From: Tupaia tana
Taxonomy: Eukaryota; Chordata; Mammalia; Scandentia; Tupaiidae
Reading direction: 5' to 3'
Length of the DNA stretch: 64,000 nucleotides
Assembly (NCBI GenBank): GCA_026018925.1
Contig: JAKSZU010000012.1
Span: 25,781,814-25,845,813 of the forward strand
Shown: one piece after another, positions 33,801 through 45,229 of the stretch
How the letters are laid out: each line of letters opens with the position of its first letter
Position numbering within the stretch: position 1 is the stretch's first letter
Made by a program: the position numbers and the translations under genes
Notes under the pieces: model-generated
The model's input: the letters and a program-made list of their open reading frames with translations, nothing else
Told to the model about the DNA's origin: nothing
The model's database searches: none

Positions 33801-35140
33801 CATACTTCTGAGGATATTGCTTCCTGTGCTGTCTTCTAAGTAGGAGATAGATCCTTATCCTACATTCTATTTACCTTGCGATAGCAGGTCTTCATGTCAT
33901 GTGAGTCCTCCTCCATCCCTATAGTCATTTTTATTGTATGTTTTCTTTCTTGAGAGTTTTTTGTTTTTGTTTTTGCTTGTGTGAAGGTTCACATTTGAGA
34001 ACTCAAAACAATTGTATGCTCCCTATAATTGTCATTTGGGCATATTCTAGTTACATTCATTACAGTGTGGGTGTGCCATGAGGCTTCCACAAGCACCCCT
34101 TCTGCAATGTCAAAAGACAGCCATCCGTGATACATGGCTATACTACCATCCCAGAACTCATATTCTTTGGGGATACCCAGCTTGTAATGCTACACATTCC
34201 CAAGTTCTCCCCATAGTCCTATCTGGTATATTTGAGGGAGCAAGGTGGGACATAATAATTATGAAAAAGCAATCTTGTTCACTACATTCAATCAGCTGTG
34301 TTAGTAAATTATCTTACTCATGGCCACACATTGTGAAGATGCTTGACTGTTTTAGAACCCCTGCCCAAGGCAACCCAAAGAATTGTCACTCTCAGTTTAC
34401 CTGTAAAAAAATGGGATAAACAAAGCATTCAAATGCTGTATTATATTTTCTCCATGTACTCCTATTGAGTCTTACTTTAGTGCAACTTTCTTTCTTTGAA
34501 TAGACTAGCCTTGTAACTTCTCTAAGAATCAGCTATGACTTGGCACTTGCTCTGAGAAAAAGCCAAGTTACTATTTTCTGTGTCTGAAGCATTCTTAGTG
34601 GAAGAGAGATAACTTTTTACTTGGTGTTATTACTTTTTTATGTCCCTCTCCTTTCTGTCATACTTTCCCTACCATTTCTTACTTATCCATCCTAATTTTG
34701 ACTCTCCCTGAGTTGAGACTTCTGGTTCAGCACACTGACAATATATAAACAGGCAGTAGCAGGATTCTCCCCGGGATCTCTGCTTTTGTCCAGAAAGAGA
34801 TGTTGACGTTGTAAGCACAGAGTATAATCAGACCATCTCTATTCTTGGACATTATTTATGCTCAGTTCTAGCTTGGCCAGATGAGATAGAATAGTACCCA
34901 ACCCAAGGTTTCTTTTGGAAGTTAGAAAAACAAGTTCAATGCAACATAGGTGGTGACTTGCCTGAGTATGCCCCATTAACTGAAATGTAACTGCCTTAGT
35001 AGTCCTGGAACTCAGACCTTGTGAGGTGAGAAAGAGAAAGGCTTGTGTCTCAGCCTCCTTTTCAGCTCTCTCACTTCTATGGCTAGTATCCAGAAGATTT
35101 CTAAGGATTTTACTTGTAATGCTGCATATATTTAGATAGA
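33801..35140 (+). other. Duplicated non-coding DNA
   Basis: No gene. Aligns with 42325-43625; both copies share for example CAAGCACCCCTTCTGCAATG versus CAAGCATCCCTTCTACAATG. Confidence 0.8.
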
Positions 35141-35144
35141 GTTT

Positions 35145-35350
35145 TTTAAATTAAAAAAAATTTTTTTACATTCAATCACTATATATCATTACAGCTTATA
35201 AAAGGAATTTTCCCAGCATGAGAACATTGTATATTAGTCTAATTAAAGACTTTATTATAAACTTATCATCAACAGATAATTTTCTATTTTCATGTCCCTT
35301 AAAGGTATTGCTTTCTTTTTCCCCTTGATTTCCTTCCTCTATACAGCTTA
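35145..35350 (-). mobile_element. L1 3' fragment private to unit A
   Basis: ACATTCAATCACTATATATC, ATTACAGCTTATAAAAGGAA, CATCAACAGATAATTTTC. The matching position in unit B (about 43905) lacks it. Confidence 0.6.
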
Positions 35351-35514
35351 TACTCTTCTAATTAGTGAATCAGATTTCCATTCCTATCATGCCTTGCCAT
35401 TAATAATACTTTACTTTGCCGTCCTAATTTTCCATTAAGCTACTGCACTGTGTGTAAAAAAGGGAAAAGCTATGTCTACAATGTGGACTGCTTTATGGCT
35501 CATTTTTACTTACT

Positions 35515-36205
35515 CATTTTTTTATTGCTAGAGAACATGTTCAGTCATCAGAGAGAGAGAGCAAGTGAGAGAGTAAACACGAGAAAGAAAACACTCCCCA
35601 ATAGTTCTAGGTCATGATGAAATTCTTCTCCCTCCACTTCTCCATCTTGTTAGGGTTATTTATTTAGTTTTTGAGAGGTTTTGCTACAGGGCATGTGTGC
35701 TTGCCAGAAAAACAGAGACAGAGAGACAGAAAGGGAGAAATCACCCCTGGGGGCACGGTCACGCTGCAATCCCTTCTCCACCATTCTCCTCTTGGGATCT
35801 TGGGCACGCACACATACACACCCGGCATGAGTTTAAGCTACCGGGTCCAGAACTTGAACTGCGATTGACTACATGTGAGTCCAGTGACATAGCCATTACG
35901 GCAACTGCTGGTCCCAGAAAAATTTTTTAAAAGAATTATTTTATTTAACTTTATTCTATTTTATTTATTTATTTAATTTTACCAAAAAGGGGGCAGAGAG
36001 AGAGAGAGAAAGAGAGAGGGAAAGTGAGAAAGCAAGCCATGTGGGAGTCCTTAACCAGCATGCCGCTTGCTGGCCCCTTCAACTTGTTAGGATTTTGAGC
36101 ATGCACCTTGCACATATGTCAAGCCTCCAGGTCAGGACCTAACCTGTCGTTGGACATTTGTAATCAGGGTCCCAGTGCACTGTTTAACCACTGTGCCACA
36201 AGGTT
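35515..36205 (-). mobile_element. Old SINE split by two younger SINEs
   Basis: Host SINE: 35515-35650 and 36076-36205 (rejoined, it matches 44680-44957 in unit B). Inside it are a long-type SINE (35651-35918, TTTTGCTACAGGGCATGTG to CATTACGGCAACTGCTGGTC) and a short-type SINE (35928-36075, GTGGGAGTCCTTAACCAGC to TGCTGGCCCC). Confidence 0.85.
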
Positions 36206-36489
36206 GCTTTTTGGCAAATTTTAATGTATTGGTCAAAGTGAAAGAATTCAGTATAAAGATTATATTAAGTCCATGTTTAAATATAAATTTTCCAAGTGTA
36301 TGCCAAATGTATGAAACTATCTCTGTTCTAAGTCTGGAAATATTTCTTTTTCAAACATACATGCTCTTTACTCAGAGTCTGCCAAGACTCTCTGATTTTT
36401 CCTTAACTCTCCTCATATTGGTCTTTTATGTTTTCTCACTGTCTTCCATCTCCCTGAAGAATGGACCTTAAAGTATAGGTTTCAATGCC
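36206..36489 (+). other. Duplicated non-coding DNA
   Basis: Aligns with 44958-45229; no gene. Confidence 0.7.
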
Positions 36490-36751
36490 TAAAATGGCTT
36501 TATTCCCTGTGGACTGTGGAGAAGGAAGGGACAGAGTAGAGCTTAGGGCATGAAAACAGCTTCTGGAGCCTCTGAGAGGCTGGGCCGGATGGCAGAGCAG
36601 TCATAAATAGCAATTACAGCGCGGCCTCCATGAGCTGCTAGGTCTGGTTTGGGACCAGAAAAACTATGAGGAGACCAATGAAGAGGCATGTAGGTACTCA
36701 CTGAGGTGCCCAATACATCAGGGAGAAGTGGTGACTAGAATCTGGCCACAA
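36490..36751 (+). promoter_or_regulatory. Candidate promoter and 5' non-coding exon of OR gene 3
   Basis: A block almost unchanged between the two duplication units although the flanking DNA has drifted. It contains an Olf/EBF-like site ATTCCCTGTGGA at 36502-36513 (consensus ATTCCCNNGGGA), a TATA-like CATAAATAGC at 36602-36611, a GC-richer stretch with GCGCGGCCTCC, and a good 5' splice site CACAA|GTAAGT with GT at 36752. The simplest reading is transcription starting near 36635, a short untranslated exon ending at 36751, and splicing to an acceptor near 39135 or 39146 just before the gene 3 ATG. Function is inferred from layout and conservation. Confidence 0.55.
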
Positions 36752-37650
36752 GTAAGTTTGTATGTTCTGACCAACATGACAAGTAGGTTTTTATCTGGAT
36801 TTGTATCTGAAGCTCTACTGGTTTTCTAATTTAGTTTCTACCTTTGAACTTTAACTCCTTTGCCTTCCTTTTAAACAATACTTAATTCTAGTTTATAAAT
36901 GTAGTTTGTTAAATGTTGATGTTCCTCTTACCACGTTGGAAGGTATCTAGGTACATTGGCATTCTTTTCTGAACAGTGATATTAATTGGCACAAAGAAAA
37001 TAACTTCCTTGATTTCAGGTAGGCATGGAGAAAGAGTGCTACCTAGTCTGAGTCAAGGAAGTTGGAGGCTAGTTGCTGGAAAGTCCTGGTCTCTGATAGA
37101 GGCTTCTGTGATGATTGAAACTTGGACCTTTGATGTGTTGATTATATCTGCCCTCAGTAAGGTATTCCCTATTCAGATTACTGGAAGTCTGATTCACCAA
37201 GAATTTCCTAAAGGAATCTAGTCTGTAACTTTGAACTTAACCAGAAATGGCATCAAATGAAAAGAAGTTTCCATAAGCAACCCAAGAGTCACAATGATGC
37301 TATGTACCAAGATTAAACTCTTATATTAAGTGAAATCAAAGGAGGAATGTTTAGATTTCAAGAATGCTGGGCTTGTGATGTCTGATTGGGTAGTTCATAG
37401 CTACATGTGCTACGAAAATGTGGGTAATCCAAACTGAAAAGTGCAGTGAGTATAAAGTACACTCCTTGTTTTTAAGACAGTGCAATGAAAAAAAAAAAAA
37501 GAAGAAGAAAAAGAAAACACACAAAGACTGTAAAGCAATTCTTCCCTATTTAAAAATATTTATTACAGGTTAAAATTATAGTGAGTTGGGTATGTTGAGT
37601 AAAATAACATTATTAGGATTAATTTCGTGTTTCATTTTTCTTTTTACTTT
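36752..37650 (+). other. Probable 5' intron of OR gene 3, first part
   Basis: No coding content; aligns with 45495-46685 except for the L1 piece inserted in unit B. Confidence 0.5.
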
Positions 37651-37654
37651 TATT

Positions 37655-37878
37655 TTAGTTTTTTGGCATAGTGTGCATGGGCTCGAGGAGAGAGAGGGAA
37701 AATAAGAAATCACTTCCACATGCCACATTACAATCCCATGTCTTCAATTCTTTTCTTGGGACTGAATGCCTCACATAGGCACCCAATGTGAGTTTCAAGC
37801 CAACAGATCTGGGATATGAACTGTGGTCACCATGTGGGAGTCCAGTCCCTTAACCACCATGCCATCTGCTGGCCCCTC
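37655..37878 (-). mobile_element. tRNA-derived SINE, old
   Basis: TTTTTTGGCATAGTGTGCAT, CAATGTGAGTTTCAAGCC, ATGTGGGAGTCCAGTCCC, head CATGCCATCTGCTGGCCCC. Confidence 0.85.
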
Positions 37879-37879
37879 A

Positions 37880-38700
37880 TTTTACTTTTTTAAGGTGGCT
37901 ACAAGAAATTTAAAATCATAGATGTAGTTTGCATTATATTACTGTTGTAAACATTGTGGTGCTGCTGTAGACTATACATAAAGTGTTAAAATACTAGGCA
38001 AAGCAGAGGGACCAATTTGTTCAATCCATTTTCCAAATATGCCTTCATATATTCACACTTACTTCTCACCTTTGAGGACCAGAATCCTGCTTTCTCAGAA
38101 AAGTGAGGGAAGCCATCTTAAGGAGTGTCCAGCAATCCTTAGAATCACCAACTTTGTTGATTAAGAAATGGTTGAGATTAGGCTACCTCAGAGAAATAAA
38201 AAAATAGTATGACCAGGGCATATAAACATATTATGAGATAAGCCTTAGCATGGCAACCATGTAAAAGGTTATCTCATTAGATTTGTTCTCAGTTGGTATG
38301 GTATATCTGGCCAGGAACCTATGGGAACTTGTTTAGTCTGGGTTTGTGAATGATGGAGAATGCACATGGAGTAGGATGAAGACTCAGTTGCAGTAGTACT
38401 GTTATAACTGTTAGTCCATGACTCATGGAATTGTTGGACAAAAATACTCAACCACTTACTTAAGACATAAGGAGATTTTTTTTTTCTCCTTATCTTCTGA
38501 CCTCAATGTCTCCCCCCGCCCCCCAAGGTCTTTTGTTCTATACAAATGATAGTGAAAACACTAAGTCTTCATATATTCTTGGGTCTTACTTCTCATTTTC
38601 CCGAGTATCCTCTCTGGAAAGAAGAAAAGGAGCAGGCATTTGTGTGGAGCCTATAGCTGATATTCTTTAATGGTAGGCTTGCATGAGTATTTATGTTTAT
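37880..38700. other. No gene or clear repeat recognised
   Basis: Belongs to the segment of unit A that is missing from unit B. Confidence 0.5.
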
Positions 38701-38704
38701 AGAG

Positions 38705-38900
38705 GCAAAACAAGGCAATGGTTCGGATTTTCAGCTGTAGTTTCAGAGTACCTGATTGCTGGTCATGGCTTCACCACTGGAATTTTAACAAAATGACTTT
38801 ACTTACCTCTGTCTGTGTCTATTCATCTGTAAAATTGGAATAATAATGATATTCTTTTGTAAGGAGGAGAGTCATGTGATTTTTCAACTAAGTTAGGCAT
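38705..38900 (+). mobile_element. MIR SINE upstream of OR gene 3
   Basis: CATGGCTTCACCACTGGAAT, TTACTTACCTCTGTCTGTGT, TATTCATCTGTAAAATTGGA and ATAATAATGATATTC follow the MIR consensus. Confidence 0.8.
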
Positions 38901-39172
38901 GAGCAAGTTAAAAGTGGCGAAAATGGGAATTATCCCAGGAAAACCCGAAAACGTGATCTTTCTGTCACTCTGTTTATAGGGTTTTTAACAGGTGGGATAG
39001 GTTTGTAACTATTGCATTCTTAGAATAATACAAAACACTTCATTATTACCATATTTCAATATTTTTTGAAAATGAATTACATTCATATAAGTATTCATAT
39101 TGTTTGAATGATTTATTCTTGTTTTACTCATGAAGGTTTTCTGAAGAATCATATCTGATCAGGATACAACAT

Positions 39173-40114
39173 ATGGCATCATTGAAAAATGGCTCCTCAT
39201 TCCCAGTCTCCGAATTTCTCCTCATCTGCTTCCCTAACTTCCAGAGCTGGCAGCACTGGCTGTCCCTGCCCCTCAGCCTCCTCTTCCTCCTGGCCATGGG
39301 GGCCAATGCCATCCTCCTGTTCACCATTCGGCTGGAGGCCTCTCTGCATGAGCCCATGTACTACCTGCTCAGCCTCCTCTCTGTGCTGGACATTGTGCTC
39401 TGCCTCACCGTCATCCCCAAGGTCCTGGCCATCTTCTGGTTTGACCTCAGATCCATTGGCTTCTCTGCCTGTTTCCTCCAGATGTTCATCATGAACAGTT
39501 TTCTCCCCATGGAGTCCTGCACATTTATGGTCATGGCCTATGACCGCTACGTGGCTATCTGCCACCCCCTGCGGTACCCCTCCATCATCACTGACCAGTT
39601 CGTTACTAGGGCTGCCATCTTTGTTGTGGCCCGAAATGGCCTTCTTACCATGCCAATTCCTATACTTTCTTCCCAGCTCAATTACTGTGCAGGAAACATC
39701 ATTAAGAACTGCATCTGTACTAACATGTCTGTTTCTAAACTCTCTTGTGACAATATCACCCTCAACAAACTCTACCAGTTTGTTACAGGTTGGACTCTGC
39801 TGGGCTCTGACCTCATTCTTATTTTTCTCTCTTACTCTTTCATTCTGAAAACTGTGCTAAGGATTAAGGCTGAGGGAGCTATGGCCAAGGCTCTAGGCAC
39901 TTGTGGTTCCCACTTCATTCTCATCCTCTTCTTCAGCACAGTCCTCTTGGTTCTGGTCATCACTAACCTGGCCAGGAAGAAAATTCCCCCAGATGTCCCC
40001 ATCCTGCTCAACATCCTGCACCATCTCATCCCCCCAGCTCTGAACCCCATTGTTTATGGTGTGAGAACCAAGGAGATTAAGCAGGGAATCCTGAAGCTGC
40101 TGAGAAGATTCTAA
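39173..40114 (+). CDS. OR56A-like: Olfactory receptor, class I, OR56A-like (gene 3)
   Basis: Intact single-exon OR of 313 residues. NGS glycosylation site at residues 6-8; HEPMYYLLSLLSVLD at 59-73; TM3 cysteine at residue 100 and loop-2 cysteines at 172, 180, 182 and 192, which would supply the conserved disulphides; MAYDRYVAIC at 121-130; NPIVYG at 291-296. The TM6 hallmark KALSTCGSH is KALGTCGSH here (residues 239-247), a Ser-to-Gly change not seen in its four neighbours. The upstream sequence ATCAGGATACAACATATGGC is shared with gene 4, which fixes the start. A duplicated promoter/5' exon candidate lies 2.4 kb upstream. It heads the second duplication unit. Role: odorant-gated GPCR of olfactory neurons; ligand unknown. 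Confidence 0.95.
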   Translation: MASLKNGSSFPVSEFLLICFPNFQSWQHWLSLPLSLLFLLAMGANAILLFTIRLEASLHEPMYYLLSLLSVLDIVLCLTVIPKVLAIFWFDLRSIGFSACFLQMFIMNSFLPMESCTFMVMAYDRYVAICHPLRYPSIITDQFVTRAAIFVVARNGLLTMPIPILSSQLNYCAGNIIKNCICTNMSVSKLSCDNITLNKLYQFVTGWTLLGSDLILIFLSYSFILKTVLRIKAEGAMAKALGTCGSHFILILFFSTVLLVLVITNLARKKIPPDVPILLNILHHLIPPALNPIVYGVRTKEIKQGILKLLRRF

Positions 40115-40485
40115 GAGGTAACAAGGATCAGATCTACCTTGGGAACTGTTAAAAAAATAGAGAAATAGGAAATTTTTATGTTGGAAAGAAAGCTTTAGTT
40201 TATAATCTTGGAATGAGTCATGAGTCTCCTTTTTCCCAGTATCTCAGGCAACTATGAAAACATCCGTTTGTGAATTTTTGTTTCTTGCTGCTTCAAAGGA
40301 AACCTCCCTTTCTTGGATTCTGCGATTGGCTGGGATTTTTCCCTCAGATAGTCCATGACTGAGGGAATTATCAACCCTTAGCCAAATGAGTCAACATTAG
40401 AGTAGAAGTGATTGACCATTGACAAACAAACTTAATGCCCTTAAAAGATCTTCCTGTCTCCTGATTTACAAAAGTCCCAGGTCTC

Positions 40486-40536
40486 ATTGTAAGCCAAACA
40501 ATATGATTGAAAGTATATACAAAAATAAATAAATTA

Positions 40537-40571
<35 letters not shown>
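40486..40571 (+). mobile_element. Short A-tailed retrocopy with 15-bp target duplication
   Basis: About 50 bp (ATTGTAAGCCAAACAATATG onward) followed by AAATAAATAAATTAAT and a long poly-A. AAAGTCCCAGGTCTC flanks it at 40471-40485 and 40572-40586. Unit A keeps the empty site with a single GTCCCAGGTCTC near 31893. Source sequence unknown. Confidence 0.85.
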
Positions 40572-40579
<8 letters not shown>

Positions 40580-40586
40580 AGGTCTC

Positions 40587-42480
40587 TTTCCTGTCCCTGC
40601 TTCAGCCTGGCAGAGTCCTTCCTATTTTTTGTGCCATAAAGGGCATGTTGGGCTTTCATAGACCCTGGAGCTTTGGCTCCTGGGGTCAAGCACTCTGCCC
40701 TGGACATCCTTGACTCTCTTTGGCATTCACAAGCAGATGTGCCATTTATTGGGTTCTCAGACCTTACTGAATCCAGTAAGATTTTTAGTTTGAACCACTT
40801 CTTTGAGGGCAGCACCTCCTTTTCTTTATTTTAATAAATACTTGCTTTCTTCAGATTTTTTTGTAGAGGTTGACGTGTATTTATTTTTTTATTTTTATTT
40901 TTCTATTTGAACAGTAGTTGTATTGTTTGATGTGTTATGTATTATTTTGTTAATATATACAACTTCATGCCTTTATAATGTTCACTTTATCTCATTTTAT
41001 ATAACTGTAAGAAACAGAAATTTGAATAAAATTTTAGGCATCATCTCTGTGCCACCCCAGCTGCCCATTCTAGGCACAAATGAATAGGACTGTGCATTCC
41101 CTCCTTGACCTATTTGTCTCAGGTTCCGTCCTGGGAGGTGCCCGGTAAAGCTGCCCAGTTTTCCAGACCTGAAAGCTCCTTTTTTAATTTAAAAAAGTTT
41201 TTAAAAATAAAAACCTATGTCCCACTGTTTTTCCATCTCTTTCATAATGCCACACATTAGTCCAGTATCTCCAAAGACCATTTACAGTGCTAATGTCCCT
41301 TTTGAGGATAAAAATTATGATTTCAAGCCCATAATTTTCCAAACATCATTTGCCAACTTTCTCAATTGAACGATTCTACTTTCTTTTGTTCTTTTGAAGC
41401 TTATCTTTGCTGAATGACATATCACAATTCTATATTTCTACAGCATTTCAGAAATTGTTATATGTTACAGCATTTTAAAATAACAGAACTTCTATGTTCT
41501 CATCTTAACAAATTTTTTAGATTTTTTATCTCAAACTTTTCTTTTGCCTTTATGGTCAAGACAAATTGCTCCCTATTTATAAGTATTTGCTATACTTATT
41601 TTGCTGTTTCTCTTTAATTATTTGACTCTTTTCATAGTATGCTTATTTTATTATAATCATTATTTACCACACCCCATTTTTCCTACTGGGACACCTCTTT
41701 CCAGAGGTCTTCCTTTTCTGATCCTTTGAACTGGAATTGTTGCTCATACATCTTGAGTAGCTGTATGTATTTCTCTGACACTGTATATATTTATGTATGT
41801 ATTTTTTCGACACTGTCATAACATTCTTCTAGGTTGAGAGAGTATTTTATTTGTATTTTTAATTCTGCATGGTTATTTTGAGTGTTCCTTATGTAAAGAA
41901 AGTTAAAATAAAAATGAGTTGAACAAGATGGAACATTTTATAAGTTTATGTATCTCTTTCTTTGAGAACTATTTGGAAACAATGGTCAAGTCTTGTACTG
42001 TTATGTGTTTTTGTGGTGCCTAGCAGAGAGCTTTAGTTTAGCCAGGTCTAAATAAAATTTCATACTGTAAAGACCACTGGGATTGAGATAATATGGATAA
42101 TTGAGTTTGACCCTCAGATAAACCATTTGGCTAAATTTGTCTACTTGGATTTTATGAACTTTGGCTAAACTTATGGAGTTTTGTTTTCATTACCTTGAAA
42201 ATGGTAATATTTATCTTATTTCTCATTGTTTTGAAGAGCAGCTAAACCAGTCATCAAAATTTTTGTACAGTGGCTTAAGTTTCATACATAATAAATGAGT
42301 TATTGTTGATGTCATCATTATTTCCTGGAGCATACTACTATCCCTGTTGTCCTCTAAATAGGAGACAGATCCCTATCTTACATTCTATTTCTTTGGGATA
42401 GCAGCTATTCATGTCATGTGAGTCCTACTCTATCCCATACCTCCAGTCATATTTATTATTTATTATTTTGTTTTATTCTC
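40587..42480 (+). other. Duplicated non-coding 3' flank of OR gene 3
   Basis: Aligns with 31900-33950; contains the second copy of the MIR (42060-42320). No gene. Confidence 0.8.
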
Positions 42481-42491
42481 TGTGTGTATGC

Positions 42492-42523
<32 letters not shown>
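42492..42523 (+). repeat. (GT)n microsatellite private to unit B
   Basis: Sixteen GT units; the unit A counterpart near 33975 has only GCTTGTGTGAAGG. Confidence 0.9.
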
Positions 42524-42525
<2 letters not shown>

Positions 42526-43624
42526 CACTTGAAAGTTAAAAAGGGTTGTATGCTCCCTAAAATTATCATTTGGGCATATTCTGGTTACATCCTGTTCAGT
42601 GTGGGTAAGCCATGAGACTTCCCACAAGCATCCCTTCTACAATGTCAAAGGACAGCCATCCATGATATATGGCGATGATACCATCCCAGTGCTCACGTCC
42701 TTTGGAGCTAACCAGTTTGTAATGCTATGTGCTCCCTAATTCTCTCCATAGTCCCATCTGGTATATTTGAGGAGCAAGATGGGACATAATAATCATGAGA
42801 TAGCAATCTATTTTCACCATATTCAAGTAGTTGTGTTAGTAAATCATCTTACTGACCATGGCCACACAATTTGAAAATGCCTGAATGCTTTGGAACCCTT
42901 GCTTAAGGCAATCCAAAGAATTATCACTCTTGGTTTACATGTCTGTAAAATGAAATAAACAGAGTCCACAAATACTGCATCATATTTCATAATATAATCC
43001 TGTAGAGTCTTTCTTCAGTGCAACTTTCTTTCAGTAGACTAGCTCATGCAACTTCTCTAAGAATCAGCTGTGACTTGGCATTCTCCGTGAAAAGCTGCTA
43101 AGCTACTATTTTCTATGTCTGAAGCATTCTTAGTAGAAGAGTAATAACTCTTTACTTGGTATCATTACTTTTTTTTAATGTCCTTCTCATTTCTATCATA
43201 CTTTCTCTTCCTTTTAAAATGTATTCTTTCTAATTTATACTCTTCTTGGGTTGAGGCTCTGGTTCAGGCTCACTGACAATATAAAATAAGAAGTAGCAGG
43301 ATTCTCCCCAGGACCTCTGCTTTTGTCCAGAAAGAGGTGTTGGAGTCGGAAGTGTAGAAAATAATCTGATCATCTCTATCCCTAGACATTATTTATGCTC
43401 AGTCCTAACTTGGTTAGATGAAGTAGAATGATACCCAACCCAATGTTTCCTTTGGAAGTCAGACATGCAAGTTCAAAGCAGCATAGGTAATGTCTTGTCC
43501 ATTTACGCCCTCTGACTGAAATGTAACTGTTATTGCAGTTTTGGAACTCAAACCTTGTGAGGTGGTAAAGGGAGAGACTTGTGTCTCTCCATCTCCCTTA
43601 CTTCTATGATTGAATTCAGATTTC
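42524..43624 (+). other. Duplicated non-coding DNA
   Basis: Aligns with 33985-35085; no gene. Confidence 0.75.
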
Positions 43625-43708
43625 TTTTCTTTTTAAGAATTATTTATTTCATTTATTTATTAATTATTATTATTTAAACTTTTGCTGTAGGTCACATGAT
43701 TTCACCAG

Positions 43709-43759
<51 letters not shown>

Positions 43760-43856
43760 GGAAAGAGAAAGCTAGACACCAGGCCCAGGACTCGAACCAT
43801 GATCAGCCATGTGGGAGCCAAGTGCCTTAACCACATGCCACTTGCTGGTCCCTAGA
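43625..43856 (-). mobile_element. Short-type SINE private to unit B
   Basis: AACTTTTGCTGTAGGTCACA, GA run (43708-43758), CCCAGGACTCGAACCATGAT, head CCACTTGCTGGTCCC. Absent at the matching place in unit A (about 35088). Confidence 0.88.
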
Positions 43857-43976
43857 AGATTTCTAAGGCATTTCCCTTTTATTGATGCACATATTCAAAT
43901 AGAGCCTATACTCTCCCAGTGAGTGAGTCAGATTTCCATGTTCTTACATGCCCTGTCATTAATAATAAATACTTTG

Positions 43977-44248
43977 GGGCCAACAGGTGGCATAGTGGTT
44001 AAGGACATAGACTCCCGCAAGGCCGAATGCTGCTAAAGTCTTGGACCTGACAGCTTGAAACTCAAGCTGGGTATTTGTGTATGCCACCTGTACCCAAAAT
44101 CCCAGGAGAATAATGAAGGGGAAGGGATTGTGGCATGGCTATCCTCCATGGGTAGTGATTTCTTTCTTTCCCTCTCTCTGTCTCTCTCTCTCTGTCACTC
44201 TCTGGTGAGTGCATGCACTCTATGGCAAACATCTTAAAAAAAGAAAAC
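43977..44248 (+). mobile_element. tRNA SINE private to unit B
   Basis: GGGGCCAACAGGTGGCATAG, GTTAAGGACATAGACTCCC, GGGAAGGGATTGTGGCATGG, CTCTCTGGTGAGTGCATGC and an A-rich tail. Unit A has the empty site near 35411. Confidence 0.9.
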
Positions 44249-44361
44249 ACTTCAGTGGCCATTCTAATATTCTACTAAGGCACTACACTGTGGGTTAAAA
44301 GGGAAATGGTATGTCTATAACATGGTGTGCTTTATGACTAATTTTTATTATTTTATTTTTT

Positions 44362-44652
44362 AAAAATTTTTTGGAGAGGTTTCCTTTTTTTCTTTTTTCT
44401 TTTTTGGCTATAGGGTACATGTGCTCCCCAGAAAGACAGAGAGAGACAGAGAGACAGAAAGCGAGATATCACCCCCCCCCCCCCCCCCAGGGGGAACGGC
44501 CATGCCACAACTCCTCCTTCATTCTCCCCTTGGGATCTTGGGCACGCACGCACATGCGCCCAGCGTGAGTGTAAGCCACCGGGTCAGGGACTCAAACTGC
44601 GGTCGACTACATGGGAATCCAGTGACATAGCCATTATACCAACTGCTGGTTT
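44362..44652 (-). mobile_element. Long-type tRNA SINE private to unit B
   Basis: TTGGCTATAGGGTACATGTG, an 18-bp C run at 44472-44489, GGGACTCAAACTGCGGTCGA, CCATTATACCAACTGCTGG. Confidence 0.92.
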
Positions 44653-44679
44653 TGGTTCATTTTTATTTTTAATTTCTAG

Positions 44680-44700
44680 AGTGTGTGTGCGTGAGAGAGA

Positions 44701-44755
<55 letters not shown>

Positions 44756-44957
44756 AGAGAGAGAAAGTCCCCAGTTGGCTTGATTATACCACAATCCTTA
44801 TTCCTCCCATTATCCATCCTGTTAGGATTTTGAGCATGCACCTACATGTGTCCAGCATGTATGTCAAGCATCTAGGTCTGGATCTGACCTGTTGTTGGTA
44901 TTTGGGATCAGGATCTCAATGCACATCATTTAACCACTGTGCCACAGGATTGGCTTT
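44680..44957 (-). mobile_element. Old SINE shared by both duplication units
   Basis: Long GA run (44688-44763), GTTAGGATTTTGAGCATGCA, TTTAACCACTGTGCCACAGG. Same element as the split host SINE at 35515-36205. Confidence 0.85.
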
Positions 44958-45229
44958 ATGGCACATTTTAATATGTTGAGCATAATTAAATAATTCCAAT
45001 TTAGGGTAATATTAAATCGGTATTTAAATATAAATTTTTAAAGAGTATACCTTATATATGAAATTCTCTCTAAGTATAGAAATATATGTTTTCAAACATA
45101 TGTACTCTTTAGAGTCTGCCAAGCCTCTCTGATTTTTCCTTACCTCTCTCCTTGTTCAGTACTATCCTTATATGCATCTCTCATGTGTTCTCCGCTGACC
45201 CCTAGACTTTATGGTCTAAGTTTTAGTGT

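Larger units (their letters stand above)
30407..39172 (+). repeat. Tandem segmental duplication, unit A
   Basis: Contains OR gene 2, its 3' flank and the promoter block for gene 3. Long stretches align with unit B: 31336-32000 with 40107-40760, 32100-33240 with 40800-41950, 33410-35100 with 41945-43610, 35430-37200 with 44270-45890, and 38985-39172 with 46900-47068. Unit-specific insertions include L1 pieces at 31440-31622 and 35145-35350, a SINE at 33240-33405 and nested SINEs at 35651-36075. Confidence 0.85.

Noticed and set aside
42492..42523. GT repeat as a regulatory Z-DNA element
   Set aside because: Absent from the sister unit and no context supports function; a simple microsatellite expansion is enough.
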